A DNA stretch of 7,032 nucleotides from Dehalococcoidia bacterium (GCA_014384515.1 JACNFS010000040.1:1-7032); one strand, 5' to 3'; counted from the stretch's first letter, positions 1 through 6,975 are shown. The notes: generated from the letters alone by a model not told the origin. Program-made: numbers and translations.

Positions 1-17
1 ATGGCGCTGAGTATTAT

Positions 18-47
18 CTTTCAATTCCATTATGGTTCGATTCCAAC
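18..47 (-). CRISPR. Single CRISPR-type repeat unit at the left edge of the window
   Basis: A 30-base unit begins CTTTCAATTCC on the + strand and ends GGTTCGATTCCAAC. Read on the - strand it starts GTTGGAATCGAACC and ends GGAATTGAAAG. That is the length and the ATTGAAA(C/G) 3' end typical of type I-B/III-like repeats, with the short internal palindrome CCAT-T-ATGG at 27-35. Only one copy lies in the window and the 17 bases to its left could be part of a spacer, so an array cannot be shown. If the ATTGAAAG end is the 3' handle, the array would be transcribed leftward, away from glyQS. That would place the leader between this unit and glyQS, where there is very little room. It could instead be the terminal or an isolated repeat. 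No cas gene is present. The resemblance is from memory of repeat families, not from a search. Confidence 0.5.
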
Positions 48-62
48 CCTGGTTGATACCTT

Positions 63-89
63 TTGACACTCATAAGCAAAGTTGATAAG
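63..89 (+). promoter_or_regulatory. Possible weak sigma-70-type promoter for glyQS
   Basis: A perfect -35 hexamer TTGACA lies at 63-68. The best -10-like hexamer is GATAAG at 84-89, which matches the consensus at 4 of 6 positions with a short 15-base spacer. At a 17-base spacer the hexamer is TAAGCT (86-91), a poorer match. A start site here would fall near 95-100, just ahead of the ribosome binding site at 106-113. The spacing is imperfect, so this is only a candidate. Confidence 0.3.
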
Positions 90-105
90 CTTGAAGAAGC
101 TTCAG

Positions 106-113
106 AGGAGGTG
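106..113 (+). promoter_or_regulatory. Ribosome binding site that decides the glyQS start
   Basis: AGGAGGTG at 106-113 is a near-perfect anti-16S match. Five bases separate its last G of GGAGG (111) from the in-frame GTG at 117. Neither the further upstream in-frame TTG at 63 nor the ATG at 144 has a comparable site, so GTG 117 is the best-supported start. Confidence 0.65.
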
Positions 114-116
114 AAA

Positions 117-1487
117 GTGCCTGACGAAACAGGTAGTGTAGATATGGAGACAATCGTCTCGCTGTGCAAGCGGCGAGGCTTTATCTTCCCTGGCAGCGAA
201 ATCTACGGTGGGCTGGGAAGCTGCTGGGATTATGGACCGCTGGGGGTGGAGCTGAAACGGAATGTGAAGAACGCATGGTGGCGAGCAGTTGTCCAGGAAC
301 GAGATGACATGTTGGGGATAGATGCCAGCATAATGATGCATCCTCAAACCTGGGTAGCTAGCGGTCATGTGGAGGGCTTCTCTGATCCTCTAGTAGAGTG
401 CAAAGCCTGTCACCGGAGATGGCGGGCTACCGATTTGAATGGCAATAGCTGTCCTGATTGCGGTGGGGAACTGACCGAGCCGAGGCTGTTTAACTTGATG
501 TTCAAAACCTTCATGGGCCCTGTAGAGGACAGCGCCAGCATCGTTTATCTACGTCCAGAGACGGCTCAAGGCATGTTTGTTAATTTCGATAATGTGCTGG
601 CTTGTTCCAGGAAAAAGTTGCCTTTTGGTATTGCCCAGATAGGCAAGGCGTTTCGCAACGAAATCACTACGGGTAACTTCATCTTTAGAACCAGGGAGTT
701 CGAGCAGATGGAGGTTGAGTACTTCGTCAGGCCTGGGAGTGATGAAGAGTGGTTCAATTACTGGGTGAAGGAGCGCTTTGATTGGTATTTACACCTAGGC
801 ATCAAGCAGGCGAGGCTGCGTCTCCGCCAACATGGCAAAGAAGAACTGGCCCATTATGCCAAAGACTGTTACGATGTCGAGTATCTTTTCCCTATGGGAT
901 GGGCGGAGCTTGAGGGTATTGCTAACCGCGGTGACTTCGATCTTGCTCAGCATTCCAAGTATAGCAACAAGAGCTTGACTTACTTCGATGAGGAGACTGG
1001 CGAGCACTATACGCCCTATGTTATTGAGCCTTCGGCTGGTGTTGACCGCTCGGTGCTGAGTTTCCTTGTGGACGCCTACGATGAAGACTTGGCTGAAGGG
1101 GAAATCAGGGTGGTTTTGCATCTTCACACTGAGTTGGCTCCGATTAAGGTGGCTATTCTGCCTTTGAGCAGAAATGAAAAGCTGGTGCCGCTAGCCAGAG
1201 AGGTTTACACTGAGCTTCGCCGTCATTTCATGACGCAATATGATGATGCCCAGAGCATAGGTCGGCGTTATCGTCGCCAGGATGAAATCGGCACTCCCTT
1301 CTGTGTTACGGTTGATTTTCAGTCGCTGCAGGATAACCAAGTTACCATTCGGGAACGGGATAGCATGGCGCAGATTAGGTTGCCGATAAAAGAGTTAGTG
1401 AGGACTTTGCAGGCTAAGCTGGGTGGTGAGCCTTTCGCCACTCAAGATTTGTGGACGGCGAAGACAGTTGATGCTTTGGAAGAATGA
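117..1487 (+). CDS. glyQS: Glycyl-tRNA synthetase, single-chain (alpha2) class II type
   Basis: It attaches glycine to tRNA-Gly using ATP, in the cytoplasm, as a homodimer. With the GTG start at 117 the protein has 456 residues, normal for the single-chain family found in Gram-positives, Thermus, Chloroflexota, archaea and eukaryotes. Numbered from that start, the glycyl-adenylate pocket region [21 protein letters not shown] begins at residue 21. A zinc-ribbon-like insertion has C95/C98 and C112/C115. Motif 2 is FRNEITTGN (179-187, R180 and E182), followed by [16 protein letters not shown]. Motif 3 is [13 protein letters not shown] (304-316, R311). The anticodon-binding domain runs from about 340 to 435 and includes the [13 protein letters not shown] stretch. 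The open frame extends upstream to TTG 63, but that codon coincides with a TTGACA hexamer and has no binding site. ATG 144 is a second alternative. The stop overlaps the sbcD start as ATGA. No T-box leader is visible in the 116 bases upstream. Confidence 0.96.
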   Translation: MPDETGSVDMETIVSLCKRRGFIFPGSEIYGGLGSCWDYGPLGVELKRNVKNAWWRAVVQERDDMLGIDASIMMHPQTWVASGHVEGFSDPLVECKACHRRWRATDLNGNSCPDCGGELTEPRLFNLMFKTFMGPVEDSASIVYLRPETAQGMFVNFDNVLACSRKKLPFGIAQIGKAFRNEITTGNFIFRTREFEQMEVEYFVRPGSDEEWFNYWVKERFDWYLHLGIKQARLRLRQHGKEELAHYAKDCYDVEYLFPMGWAELEGIANRGDFDLAQHSKYSNKSLTYFDEETGEHYTPYVIEPSAGVDRSVLSFLVDAYDEDLAEGEIRVVLHLHTELAPIKVAILPLSRNEKLVPLAREVYTELRRHFMTQYDDAQSIGRRYRRQDEIGTPFCVTVDFQSLQDNQVTIRERDSMAQIRLPIKELVRTLQAKLGGEPFATQDLWTAKTVDALEE

Positions 1488-2707
1488 AGATCCTGCATTT
1501 TGCTGACCTTCATCTAGGCGTGGAGACCTACGGTAGTGTCGACCCGGCTACCGGATTATCGACAAGGTTACTTGATGTCCTGGGGGCTTTGGATGAGGTG
1601 GTGGAATACGCCGTAGGTAATGCGGTAGACCTGGTCGTTTTCTGTGGCGACGCCTACAGAAGCCGTGACCCTTCCCAAACTGAGCAACGGGAGTTTGCTA
1701 AACGACTCAGACGGTTGTCCGAGAAGGGAATTCCTGTTTTCCTTTTGGTCGGCAATCATGATTTACCGAGCGCCATAGGCCGGGCTACTGCTGTAGATAT
1801 TTTCGATACCTTAGCCGTGAGCCATATCTATGTCGGCAAGCGTCCTGATATCTACCGCATACCAACCAAGCAAGGCTATGTGCAGGTGGTGGCGTTACCC
1901 TGGCTGAGGCGAAGCGCACTGTTGAGTCGGGAGGAGGCCAAGAATCTTAGCATAGACCAGGTGAATGACCGGCTGCAGGAGATAATGACTCGGAGGCTAA
2001 TGGACATGATTTCCGAGCTTGACTCAGCTTTGCCGACGCTTCTGGCCGCCCATGTATCCGTGTCAACAGCCAAACCAGGGTCGGAAAGGAGCATGGTAGT
2101 CGGTAGAGACCCCGTTTTGCTGGTGGGAAATATTGCCCATCCTGCTTTTGACTACGTAGCTCTGGGGCATGTTCATAAGCGTCAGGTTTTGTCTCAAAAC
2201 CCACCTGTCGTTTATGCTGGTAGCCTGGAGCGTCTCGACTTCGGCGACGAAGCTGAGGACAAAGGTTTCTACGTGGTTGATATTGAGCTAGGAGGTAGGG
2301 AGAGGCATATAACCTATGAATTCCACAAGGTTGATGCCCGTCGCTTTTTAACCGTTAAAGTGGATATAGATGCTGATGACCCTGACCCTACGGCCGCTAT
2401 TTTGGAAGCTATTGCCCGGCAGCAGGCGGCAATCAAGGAGGCCATAGTCAGGATTCAGCTATCTCTCCCCGGGACTCTGGAGACTTTGCTTCGGGATGGT
2501 GAGATCCATAAGAGTCTCAAAGAGGCTTACCATGTCACTATTGCCAAGGAAGTCAGGCAAGAGTCGCGCCTCAGGTTGGGTGATTGGGCAAGCGAGGAGT
2601 TAACACCGATTGAAGCACTGAGGATTTACTTGGAGACGAAGAGCATATCCAGGGAACGTCAGGAGGTCCTCCTTGAATATGGGGAAAGGTTGATACGGGA
2701 AGCATGA
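1484..2707 (+). CDS. sbcD: SbcD/Mre11-family DNA repair nuclease subunit
   Basis: A Mn-dependent nuclease which, in the usual SbcCD (Mre11-Rad50) complex, opens hairpins and processes double-strand breaks and protein-blocked DNA ends. The 407-residue length is typical of SbcD. All the calcineurin-like phosphoesterase motifs are present: D8-L-H10, G55-D56, G90-NHD (N91, H92, D93), H190 and G228-H229-V-H231. A capping and partner-binding C-terminal region of about 140 residues follows, so the enzyme looks catalytically intact. The ATG overlaps the glyQS stop (ATGA), and the nearest SD-like GGAAG (1478-1482) is too close to be efficient, so translation probably depends on re-initiation after glyQS. 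The ATPase partner SbcC, normally the next gene, is absent: a sensor kinase follows instead. SbcC may be encoded elsewhere, or this may be a stand-alone member; the sequence cannot decide. Confidence 0.9.
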   Translation: MKILHFADLHLGVETYGSVDPATGLSTRLLDVLGALDEVVEYAVGNAVDLVVFCGDAYRSRDPSQTEQREFAKRLRRLSEKGIPVFLLVGNHDLPSAIGRATAVDIFDTLAVSHIYVGKRPDIYRIPTKQGYVQVVALPWLRRSALLSREEAKNLSIDQVNDRLQEIMTRRLMDMISELDSALPTLLAAHVSVSTAKPGSERSMVVGRDPVLLVGNIAHPAFDYVALGHVHKRQVLSQNPPVVYAGSLERLDFGDEAEDKGFYVVDIELGGRERHITYEFHKVDARRFLTVKVDIDADDPDPTAAILEAIARQQAAIKEAIVRIQLSLPGTLETLLRDGEIHKSLKEAYHVTIAKEVRQESRLRLGDWASEELTPIEALRIYLETKSISRERQEVLLEYGERLIREA

Positions 2708-2748
2708 GCAAGGATAGGACGCATTATGGTGATGGAAAGGTAGTGTGA
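2704..2748 (+). other. 14-codon open frame bridging sbcD and the kinase gene
   Basis: An ATG at 2704 overlaps the sbcD stop as ATGA and reads [14 protein letters not shown] before a TGA at 2746-2748, two bases short of the kinase GTG at 2750. The geometry would let ribosomes leaving sbcD pass through this frame and re-initiate at the kinase. There is no independent binding site for the ATG and the peptide resembles nothing I recognise. It could easily be chance. Confidence 0.15.
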
Positions 2749-2749
2749 A

Positions 2750-4837
2750 GTGAAGATTGGTATAAGAGGCAAGATCCTTATCCCTTTTTTGGCTTTGCTT
2801 TTTGTTTCGCTTGGCATTATCAGCTCTCTGGCACTTCGCAGCATATATGAGGTGGGTTATCTTGCCAAGCAGGACAGCATTACCATGGGGGAGACCGTTG
2901 TAAGGAAGAGTATTGCTGCATTGGAGGACCTGGGGAGGAGACTAATACAGCGGAGGGCTATTCAGGCTGCCGAAGAGATGCAGCTTTTCGCTGAGCTTCA
3001 CCCAGAGCTGGAGATTTCCGAATGGGAGGAGAATGAGGACCTGAAGGAAATTGCTGTCCGACAAGTGGGGCACACCGGGAACACCATGGTGTATGATAGC
3101 TCCTACATAGTCCATTTCCACGTAAACCCTAAGATGGTGGGCAATAATCTGCACAATGTAGCCGGTGAGCCTACCCATTTTTGGCCCATTATGGAGAGGA
3201 GCTTGGGTGGGGAAGCTTCCGGCTATTACGACTGGGAAGACCCCGAAGGAAACGTTCGCAAAAAATACATGTATTGTATCCCTGTAGAAGGGACAGAACT
3301 TGTGGTAGCTGCCTCTACGTACATTGACGAATTCTCGGCACCTCTTGATGAAACGAAAGCAGACATAGCCTCTGCTGTTTTGGCTACCAGTCAATACATA
3401 GACGAGCAAATGGAGAAAGCTCAGTTGACTTTCATTGTTATTATTTTTGGCGTGATTCTTATTGCCGGTGCGGTGATATTTCTGCTGTCAAGGGCAATCA
3501 CGAGGCCAATCCTGGCGCTCACTGAAGGCGCCGAGGTGATAGGGAAAGGCGAACTTGACTACAGCATCAAGGCGGACACTGGCGATGAAATCCAGCAACT
3601 GGCTGAGCAATTCAATGCCATGGCTCGCGCACTCAAGGAGTCCTATGCTAACCTGGAACAGAAAGTCGAGGAGCGAACCAAGCAAGAGCGACAGCGGGCA
3701 GAGCAATTGCGCACCATAAACGAGGTCAGTCGCAAAATCAGCTCTTTCGTGAACCTGGATGAACTGATTCCATATGTAGGCAATATACTTCGCCAGACCT
3801 TTCACTATCACAATGTCAACATCTTTCTGTTCGAGCCCGGCTCTGGGAAACTCACTCTCAAAGCGTTGAGTGTTAGTGGACAAAAGGGATTTATAGCGGT
3901 GGGCGTACCGCTCGAGGTAGATGAGGATGGTATCGTGGGTTGGGTAGCTCGAACAGGTGAGCCGCTGCTGGCAAGCGATGTAGACAAGGAGCCCAGGTAT
4001 CGCGCCGTTGAGGCATTGAGCGATACCAAGTCCGAGCTTGCCGTTGCTGTTAAGATAGGAGAGAAGGTTCTCGGAGTTCTGGATATTGAGAGCATTGAGG
4101 TCGATGGTTTTGGGGAAGCAGACCTGTTTACCGCCCAAACCGTAGCTGACCAACTGGCTGTAGCCATTGAAAATGCCCGCCTTTATGAAGAAACCGGTCA
4201 GATAGCGGTGATGGAGGAGCGAAACCGCATGGCAAGGGAGATCCATGACACGCTGGCTCAAGGGTTTACCGGTATTATATTGCAGCTTGAGGCGGCAGAA
4301 CAGGCGTTGAGCGACAATTCCCCAGGTCTGGAGCGACATTTGAACCAGGCCGGAAGTCTAGCTCGGAAGAGCCTGGCTGAAGCCCGGCGCTCAGTGTGGA
4401 ATCTCCGCCCTCAAGCTTTGGAGCAGCTTCCCTTGGCCGAGGCTCTGCGACATGAAGTAGAAAGGTTCACTCAGGAGACCGGTGTAGATGCTCGCTTTGT
4501 TATCTCTGGCGACAGGCGTGATCTGTCACCTGATGTGGAAGCTGGTGTTCTGCGTATCTGTCAGGAATCCCTTGCCAACGTGAGAAAGCATGCCAAAGCC
4601 AGTGAGGTGGAGGTTAATTTGGCTTTCGACGAAGCAGCAATAAGCTTGAGCATTACCGACGATGGCGTGGGCTTTAGACCGCAAACCCTAAGTAGAACCA
4701 GCAAGAAACGGCGTGGGTTTGGATTGGTCAGCATACAAGAGCGTGCCCGTGGGTTAGGTGGTACACTTGAAGTGCAGAGTAAGAAAGGAAAAGGAACGGT
4801 GGTGCGGGTAGTGATTCCTACCAAGCAGGAGGTGTAA
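2750..4837 (+). CDS. Membrane sensor histidine kinase: sCache-type sensor, HAMP, GAF, HisKA_3, HATPase
   Basis: The sensor half of a two-component system, 695 residues. TM1 spans about 9-28. An extracytoplasmic region at about 30-225 resembles a single Cache (sCache_2) domain, with the VGHTGNTMVYDS stretch (106-117), HVNPKMVGNNL (124-134), GYYDWEDPEGNVRKKYMY (158-175) and the closing ASTYIDEF. TM2 spans about 227-247. HAMP follows at about 248-302, with TRPILAL and DEIQQLAEQFNAM. A short coiled coil at about 297-322 leads to a GAF domain at about 325-480. The dimerisation domain is of the NarL/DesK type with phosphoacceptor H499 in AREIHDTLAQG. The ATP-binding domain has the N-box (E606, N610), the D637-D-G-V-G641 box and the RGFGLVSIQERA lid (655-666). 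Kinase motifs are all intact. The start is GTG 2750, 9 bases after the SD-like GGAAAGG (2734-2740). The gene ends in TAATG, overlapping its regulator. The ligand cannot be read from sequence; Cache domains often bind small organic molecules. Confidence 0.93.
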   Translation: MKIGIRGKILIPFLALLFVSLGIISSLALRSIYEVGYLAKQDSITMGETVVRKSIAALEDLGRRLIQRRAIQAAEEMQLFAELHPELEISEWEENEDLKEIAVRQVGHTGNTMVYDSSYIVHFHVNPKMVGNNLHNVAGEPTHFWPIMERSLGGEASGYYDWEDPEGNVRKKYMYCIPVEGTELVVAASTYIDEFSAPLDETKADIASAVLATSQYIDEQMEKAQLTFIVIIFGVILIAGAVIFLLSRAITRPILALTEGAEVIGKGELDYSIKADTGDEIQQLAEQFNAMARALKESYANLEQKVEERTKQERQRAEQLRTINEVSRKISSFVNLDELIPYVGNILRQTFHYHNVNIFLFEPGSGKLTLKALSVSGQKGFIAVGVPLEVDEDGIVGWVARTGEPLLASDVDKEPRYRAVEALSDTKSELAVAVKIGEKVLGVLDIESIEVDGFGEADLFTAQTVADQLAVAIENARLYEETGQIAVMEERNRMAREIHDTLAQGFTGIILQLEAAEQALSDNSPGLERHLNQAGSLARKSLAEARRSVWNLRPQALEQLPLAEALRHEVERFTQETGVDARFVISGDRRDLSPDVEAGVLRICQESLANVRKHAKASEVEVNLAFDEAAISLSITDDGVGFRPQTLSRTSKKRRGFGLVSIQERARGLGGTLEVQSKKGKGTVVRVVIPTKQEV
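4827..4834 (+). promoter_or_regulatory. Ribosome binding site of the response regulator, inside the kinase gene
   Basis: AGGAGGTG at 4827-4834 lies in the last codons of the kinase gene, with four bases between GGAGG and the regulator ATG at 4837. It combines a strong own site with TAATG coupling, so the regulator is probably made in greater amounts than the kinase, as is usual for such pairs. Confidence 0.65.
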
Positions 4838-5484
4838 TGGTGGAAGCCATTAGGATTCTGATTGCTGATGATCATCCGGTGGTTAGAGAGGGACTGTTTG
4901 CTATGCTGAGTAGGCAGTCTGACTTTGAGGTAGTCGGGGAGGCTAGGGATGGTGTGGAAGCGGTAAACAAGGCCAAAGAACTGAGCCCAGAGGTGGTCCT
5001 CATGGACCTCCGAATGCCTGAACTCGATGGGGTCGAGGCGATGAATCAGATAAAGTCTGCGAAACCGAATACTAAGTTCATAATCCTTACTACCTACAGT
5101 GACGACGACTATATCTTCCGCGGCATTGAAGCTGGCGCTCGAGGATATCTCCTTAAAGATGCGCCTAGGGAGGAGCTGTTCAAGGCAATAAGAGCTGTTC
5201 ATCGTGGCGAGTCGCTCATTCAGCCGGTGGTGGCATCAAAGGTACTTGACCGCTTGACCGAGCTGTCTCGCCGGGCCCCGTCTGGCGAGGAGCTTTCTGA
5301 GCGAGAGCTAGAAGTATTGCGACTTATGGCGAAAGGGGCGGCCAACAAGGAGATTGGCGTTGAGCTTTCCATCGCGCAGAGCACCGTGAAGACACATATC
5401 AGTACCATTTTTCAAAAGCTAGGTGTGAACGACCGTACTGAAGCCGTCACTGAAGCTTTGAAGAAAGGCATCATCCGCCTTTAG
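4837..5484 (+). CDS. NarL/FixJ-family response regulator with LuxR-type DNA-binding domain
   Basis: A transcription regulator of 215 residues, the likely partner of the kinase whose stop codon it overlaps. Receiver domain about 5-122: acidic pair D11/D12, phosphoacceptor D57 in VVLMDLRMP, conserved T85 or T86 in IILTTYS and K107 in YLLKD. After a linker, the LuxR-type helix-turn-helix domain lies at about 151-213, with LSERELEVLRLMAKGAANKEIG and the recognition helix STVKTHISTIFQKLGV followed by NDRTEAV. Length and domain order are standard. HisKA_3 kinases usually pair with NarL-type regulators, which supports the pairing. A 7-2-7 palindrome starts immediately after the stop and a terminator follows it. 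Target genes are not evident. Confidence 0.95.
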   Translation: MVEAIRILIADDHPVVREGLFAMLSRQSDFEVVGEARDGVEAVNKAKELSPEVVLMDLRMPELDGVEAMNQIKSAKPNTKFIILTTYSDDDYIFRGIEAGARGYLLKDAPREELFKAIRAVHRGESLIQPVVASKVLDRLTELSRRAPSGEELSERELEVLRLMAKGAANKEIGVELSIAQSTVKTHISTIFQKLGVNDRTEAVTEALKKGIIRL

Positions 5485-5500
5485 TCATACTAAAGTATGA
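5485..5500. promoter_or_regulatory. Perfect 7-2-7 palindrome directly after the regulator stop codon
   Basis: TCATACT-AA-AGTATGA is a perfect inverted repeat with two-base spacing, beginning at the first base after the TAG. The 7-2-7 geometry is one that NarL-family dimers are known to use, but the half-sites do not fit the Escherichia coli NarL heptamer TACYYMT. It could be an operator for the neighbouring regulator, a small 3'-end hairpin ahead of the terminator, or chance. Confidence 0.35.
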
Positions 5501-5513
5501 TCGTGCATCGGAG

Positions 5514-5547
5514 AAAGGGTTGACCTCGAAGTCAACCCTTTTTCTTT
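5514..5547 (+). terminator. Intrinsic terminator after the kinase-regulator genes
   Basis: A perfect 11-base-pair stem, AAAGGGTTGAC (5514-5524) with GTCAACCCTTT (5531-5541), has a six-base loop and is followed by a T-rich tail (TT-C-TTT to 5547). It ends the transcription unit that includes the regulator and separates it from the hydrolase. The A-rich left flank also makes it a possible bidirectional terminator, though no convergent gene is present. Confidence 0.85.
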
Positions 5548-5630
5548 ATAGAATCAGCCAGTCTCCCGATTACATGTCGAATGTGAGGGGGTAAACTTGG
5601 CAGTGAAGGCTATTATTAAGGAAGCCAGCC

Positions 5631-6500
5631 ATGACAAAGGGAGAGACCTACATCAGCGAAGAAACACCGGCTGAACTTACCGAAATCCCGGTCACTTTTG
5701 GGAGTGGAGAGGTAAAGCTCGCGGGAGAGATTCTATTCCCCAACACCGGGCATCCCGTGCCTGGTGCCGTTCTTTGTCACGGTTTTGGCTCTAGTCATCG
5801 TGCTGTAAAAGCCGGTGCTCGAATTATTGCCAATCATGGGGTGGCAGTTCTCATTTTTGATTTTCGCGGTCATGGCTCTAGCGAAGGTATACTCGATGGA
5901 AACATAGTGGAGGACGTTGTTGATGCCTGGCACTTCCTCTCCGAGTTTCCCGGGGTTGATAAAAGGCGTATTGCTCTTATCGGTCATAGCATGGGTGCTA
6001 TGGCAGCTATTCTGGCCGCTCGCCAAGTTAACCCTCGTGCTCTGGTTGCGTTATCATGCCCGCCAGAACTCGACGGCAAGCTGGTGAAGGCTGCCCTCAC
6101 CATCCTTAAGAAGTGGATTAACAAGGGTATTACTGTGGAGAATTTTCCTCAGGATGACGCATTTCCCTGGTTAAAGGGGCCCTTCACTGTGTTGTCGGGC
6201 CTGTGGATGCATTTGCTGGCTTATGGTCTACGTGTCGACTGGTGGGGGTTCCTTGAGGTACTAACGAAAGCGAAAATGTCCACCGCCTTGCGTGAGCTCA
6301 AGAACTGTGCAACGCTTTTTGTCCATTGTGAGGGGGATAATTTGACTCCATATCAGCCGGCGCTAGAACTCTACGAGAAAGCTAGGCAGCCCAAGGACTT
6401 GTTTTTGGCCAAGGGCGGCTTTCATTCCGCGCCACTTCAGCTCGGAGGTCTGCGTGGGGGATGGACACGATGGACTGTGGCTACCTTGATGGCTAACTAG
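5631..6500 (+). CDS. Alpha/beta-hydrolase-fold serine hydrolase
   Basis: A 289-residue esterase/acylhydrolase-like protein of unknown substrate. The fold signature is complete: oxyanion-hole region CHGFGSS (49-55), the DFRGHGSSEG loop (77-86), nucleophile elbow GHSMG with S120, the probable acid D236 in EGDNLTP, and histidine H265 in GGFHSAP. There is a cap-like insertion at about 150-215, rich in W and L. No signal peptide or membrane anchor is evident, so it is probably cytoplasmic. The ATG at 5631 follows the SD-like AAGGAAG (5618-5624) at a good distance. The gene lies after the terminator of the two-component genes and 60 bases ahead of the orphan receiver gene, so it starts a separate unit; no convincing promoter was found in 5548-5630. 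Family membership is secure, but the reaction is not known. A link to the flanking regulators is only positional. Confidence 0.88.
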   Translation: MTKGETYISEETPAELTEIPVTFGSGEVKLAGEILFPNTGHPVPGAVLCHGFGSSHRAVKAGARIIANHGVAVLIFDFRGHGSSEGILDGNIVEDVVDAWHFLSEFPGVDKRRIALIGHSMGAMAAILAARQVNPRALVALSCPPELDGKLVKAALTILKKWINKGITVENFPQDDAFPWLKGPFTVLSGLWMHLLAYGLRVDWWGFLEVLTKAKMSTALRELKNCATLFVHCEGDNLTPYQPALELYEKARQPKDLFLAKGGFHSAPLQLGGLRGGWTRWTVATLMAN

Positions 6501-6549
6501 GCGAGGTATGGTATCATTTAAGATAAGAAAGAGCAAGGGCTTCACACCA

Positions 6550-6556
6550 GGGGAGG
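6550..6556 (+). promoter_or_regulatory. Strong ribosome binding site of the orphan receiver gene
   Basis: GGGGAGG at 6550-6556 sits four bases ahead of the ATG at 6561, which fixes that start and argues that the short receiver gene is truly translated. Confidence 0.6.
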
Positions 6557-6560
6557 TAAA

Positions 6561-6953
6561 ATGGAAAAGACAAGGGTGCTTATCGTCGATGACAATGAAG
6601 TGGTTAGAGAGGGACTGAAAAGCATCTTCGAACCCCAGGCTGATATCGAGGTGGTAGGTCAGGCTGTGGATGGCTTGGACGCAGTGGCAAAGGCGGAGAA
6701 ATTAGAACCTGATGTTATCTTGATGGATGCGCAGATGCCTGGGATTGATGGCACGGAGGCAACTCGGCGCATCAAGCAAATCCTCCCTGATGTCAAGGTC
6801 TTGTTTTTGACAGTATATGGTGAGTATGTTGGGTCGGCGCTCGCCGCTGGGGCTAGCTGGTATCTGACCAAGGACTGCAGACGCCAGGACCTGCTGGAAG
6901 CCATCAGGGTGTTGGCGCAAAGCAGCCGGGCGAAGGCAAGACGAACGAGCTGA
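6561..6953 (+). CDS. Receiver-only response regulator, paralogue of the upstream NarL-type receiver
   Basis: A 130-residue single receiver domain. The phosphorylation site is intact: D10/D11, phosphoacceptor D56 in VILMDAQMP, T84 in LFLTVYG and K104 in YLTKD. It resembles the receiver of the regulator at 4837-5484 closely (VVREGL, EVVG-A-DG, AGA--YL-KD), not CheY, and the two genes share the identical 18-mer GTGGTTAGAGAGGGACTG. The protein ends after ARRTS with a short basic tail, where the paralogue continues into a LuxR-type domain. The 79 bases beyond the stop hold no helix-turn-helix remnant in any forward frame, so this is not a simple frameshift within the window. It may be a phosphate sink, a competitor for the kinase, or an allosteric protein-binding output. 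It follows the hydrolase by 60 bases with no clear terminator between, so they may be co-transcribed. Confidence 0.9.
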   Translation: MEKTRVLIVDDNEVVREGLKSIFEPQADIEVVGQAVDGLDAVAKAEKLEPDVILMDAQMPGIDGTEATRRIKQILPDVKVLFLTVYGEYVGSALAAGASWYLTKDCRRQDLLEAIRVLAQSSRAKARRTS

Positions 6954-6975
6954 GTAGGCCTGTTCTGTTTCAATA

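Noticed and set aside
31..47. GGTTCGATTCC resembles a tRNA T-arm.
   Set aside because: The T-stem does not pair beyond three bases, there is no matching acceptor stem, CCA end or anticodon arm, and the CRISPR-type reading explains the whole 30-base unit better.
1..66. A 21-codon open frame from ATG 1 that could be the end of an upstream protein (reads FQFHYGSIPT in the middle).
   Set aside because: It is a translation of the CRISPR-like unit at 18-47, and the ATG coincides with the window edge. There is no domain or binding site to support a gene.
3488..4339. A 283-codon open frame on the - strand inside the kinase gene.
   Set aside because: It lies wholly opposite a gene with complete kinase, HAMP and GAF domains. 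Its translation shows no recognisable motif and looks like a shadow frame.
4561..5202. A 213-codon open frame on the - strand across the kinase-regulator junction.
   Set aside because: It is opposite the ATP-binding domain and the receiver, both clearly coding on the + strand, and its translation is low-complexity and unlike a protein family.
5574..5674. Two tiny frames upstream of and overlapping the hydrolase start (ATG 5574, six codons; TTG 5597/GTG 5603 ending at 5674).
   Set aside because: They are too short to support. The second has an SD-like GAGGGGG ahead of it but runs out of frame into the hydrolase and encodes nothing recognisable.
6486..6517. TTGATG (6486-6491) with TATGGT (6507-6512) or TATCAT (6512-6517) as a promoter for the orphan receiver.
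   Set aside because: Spacers are 15 or 20 bases and the hexamers are weak, so this is not distinguishable from chance.
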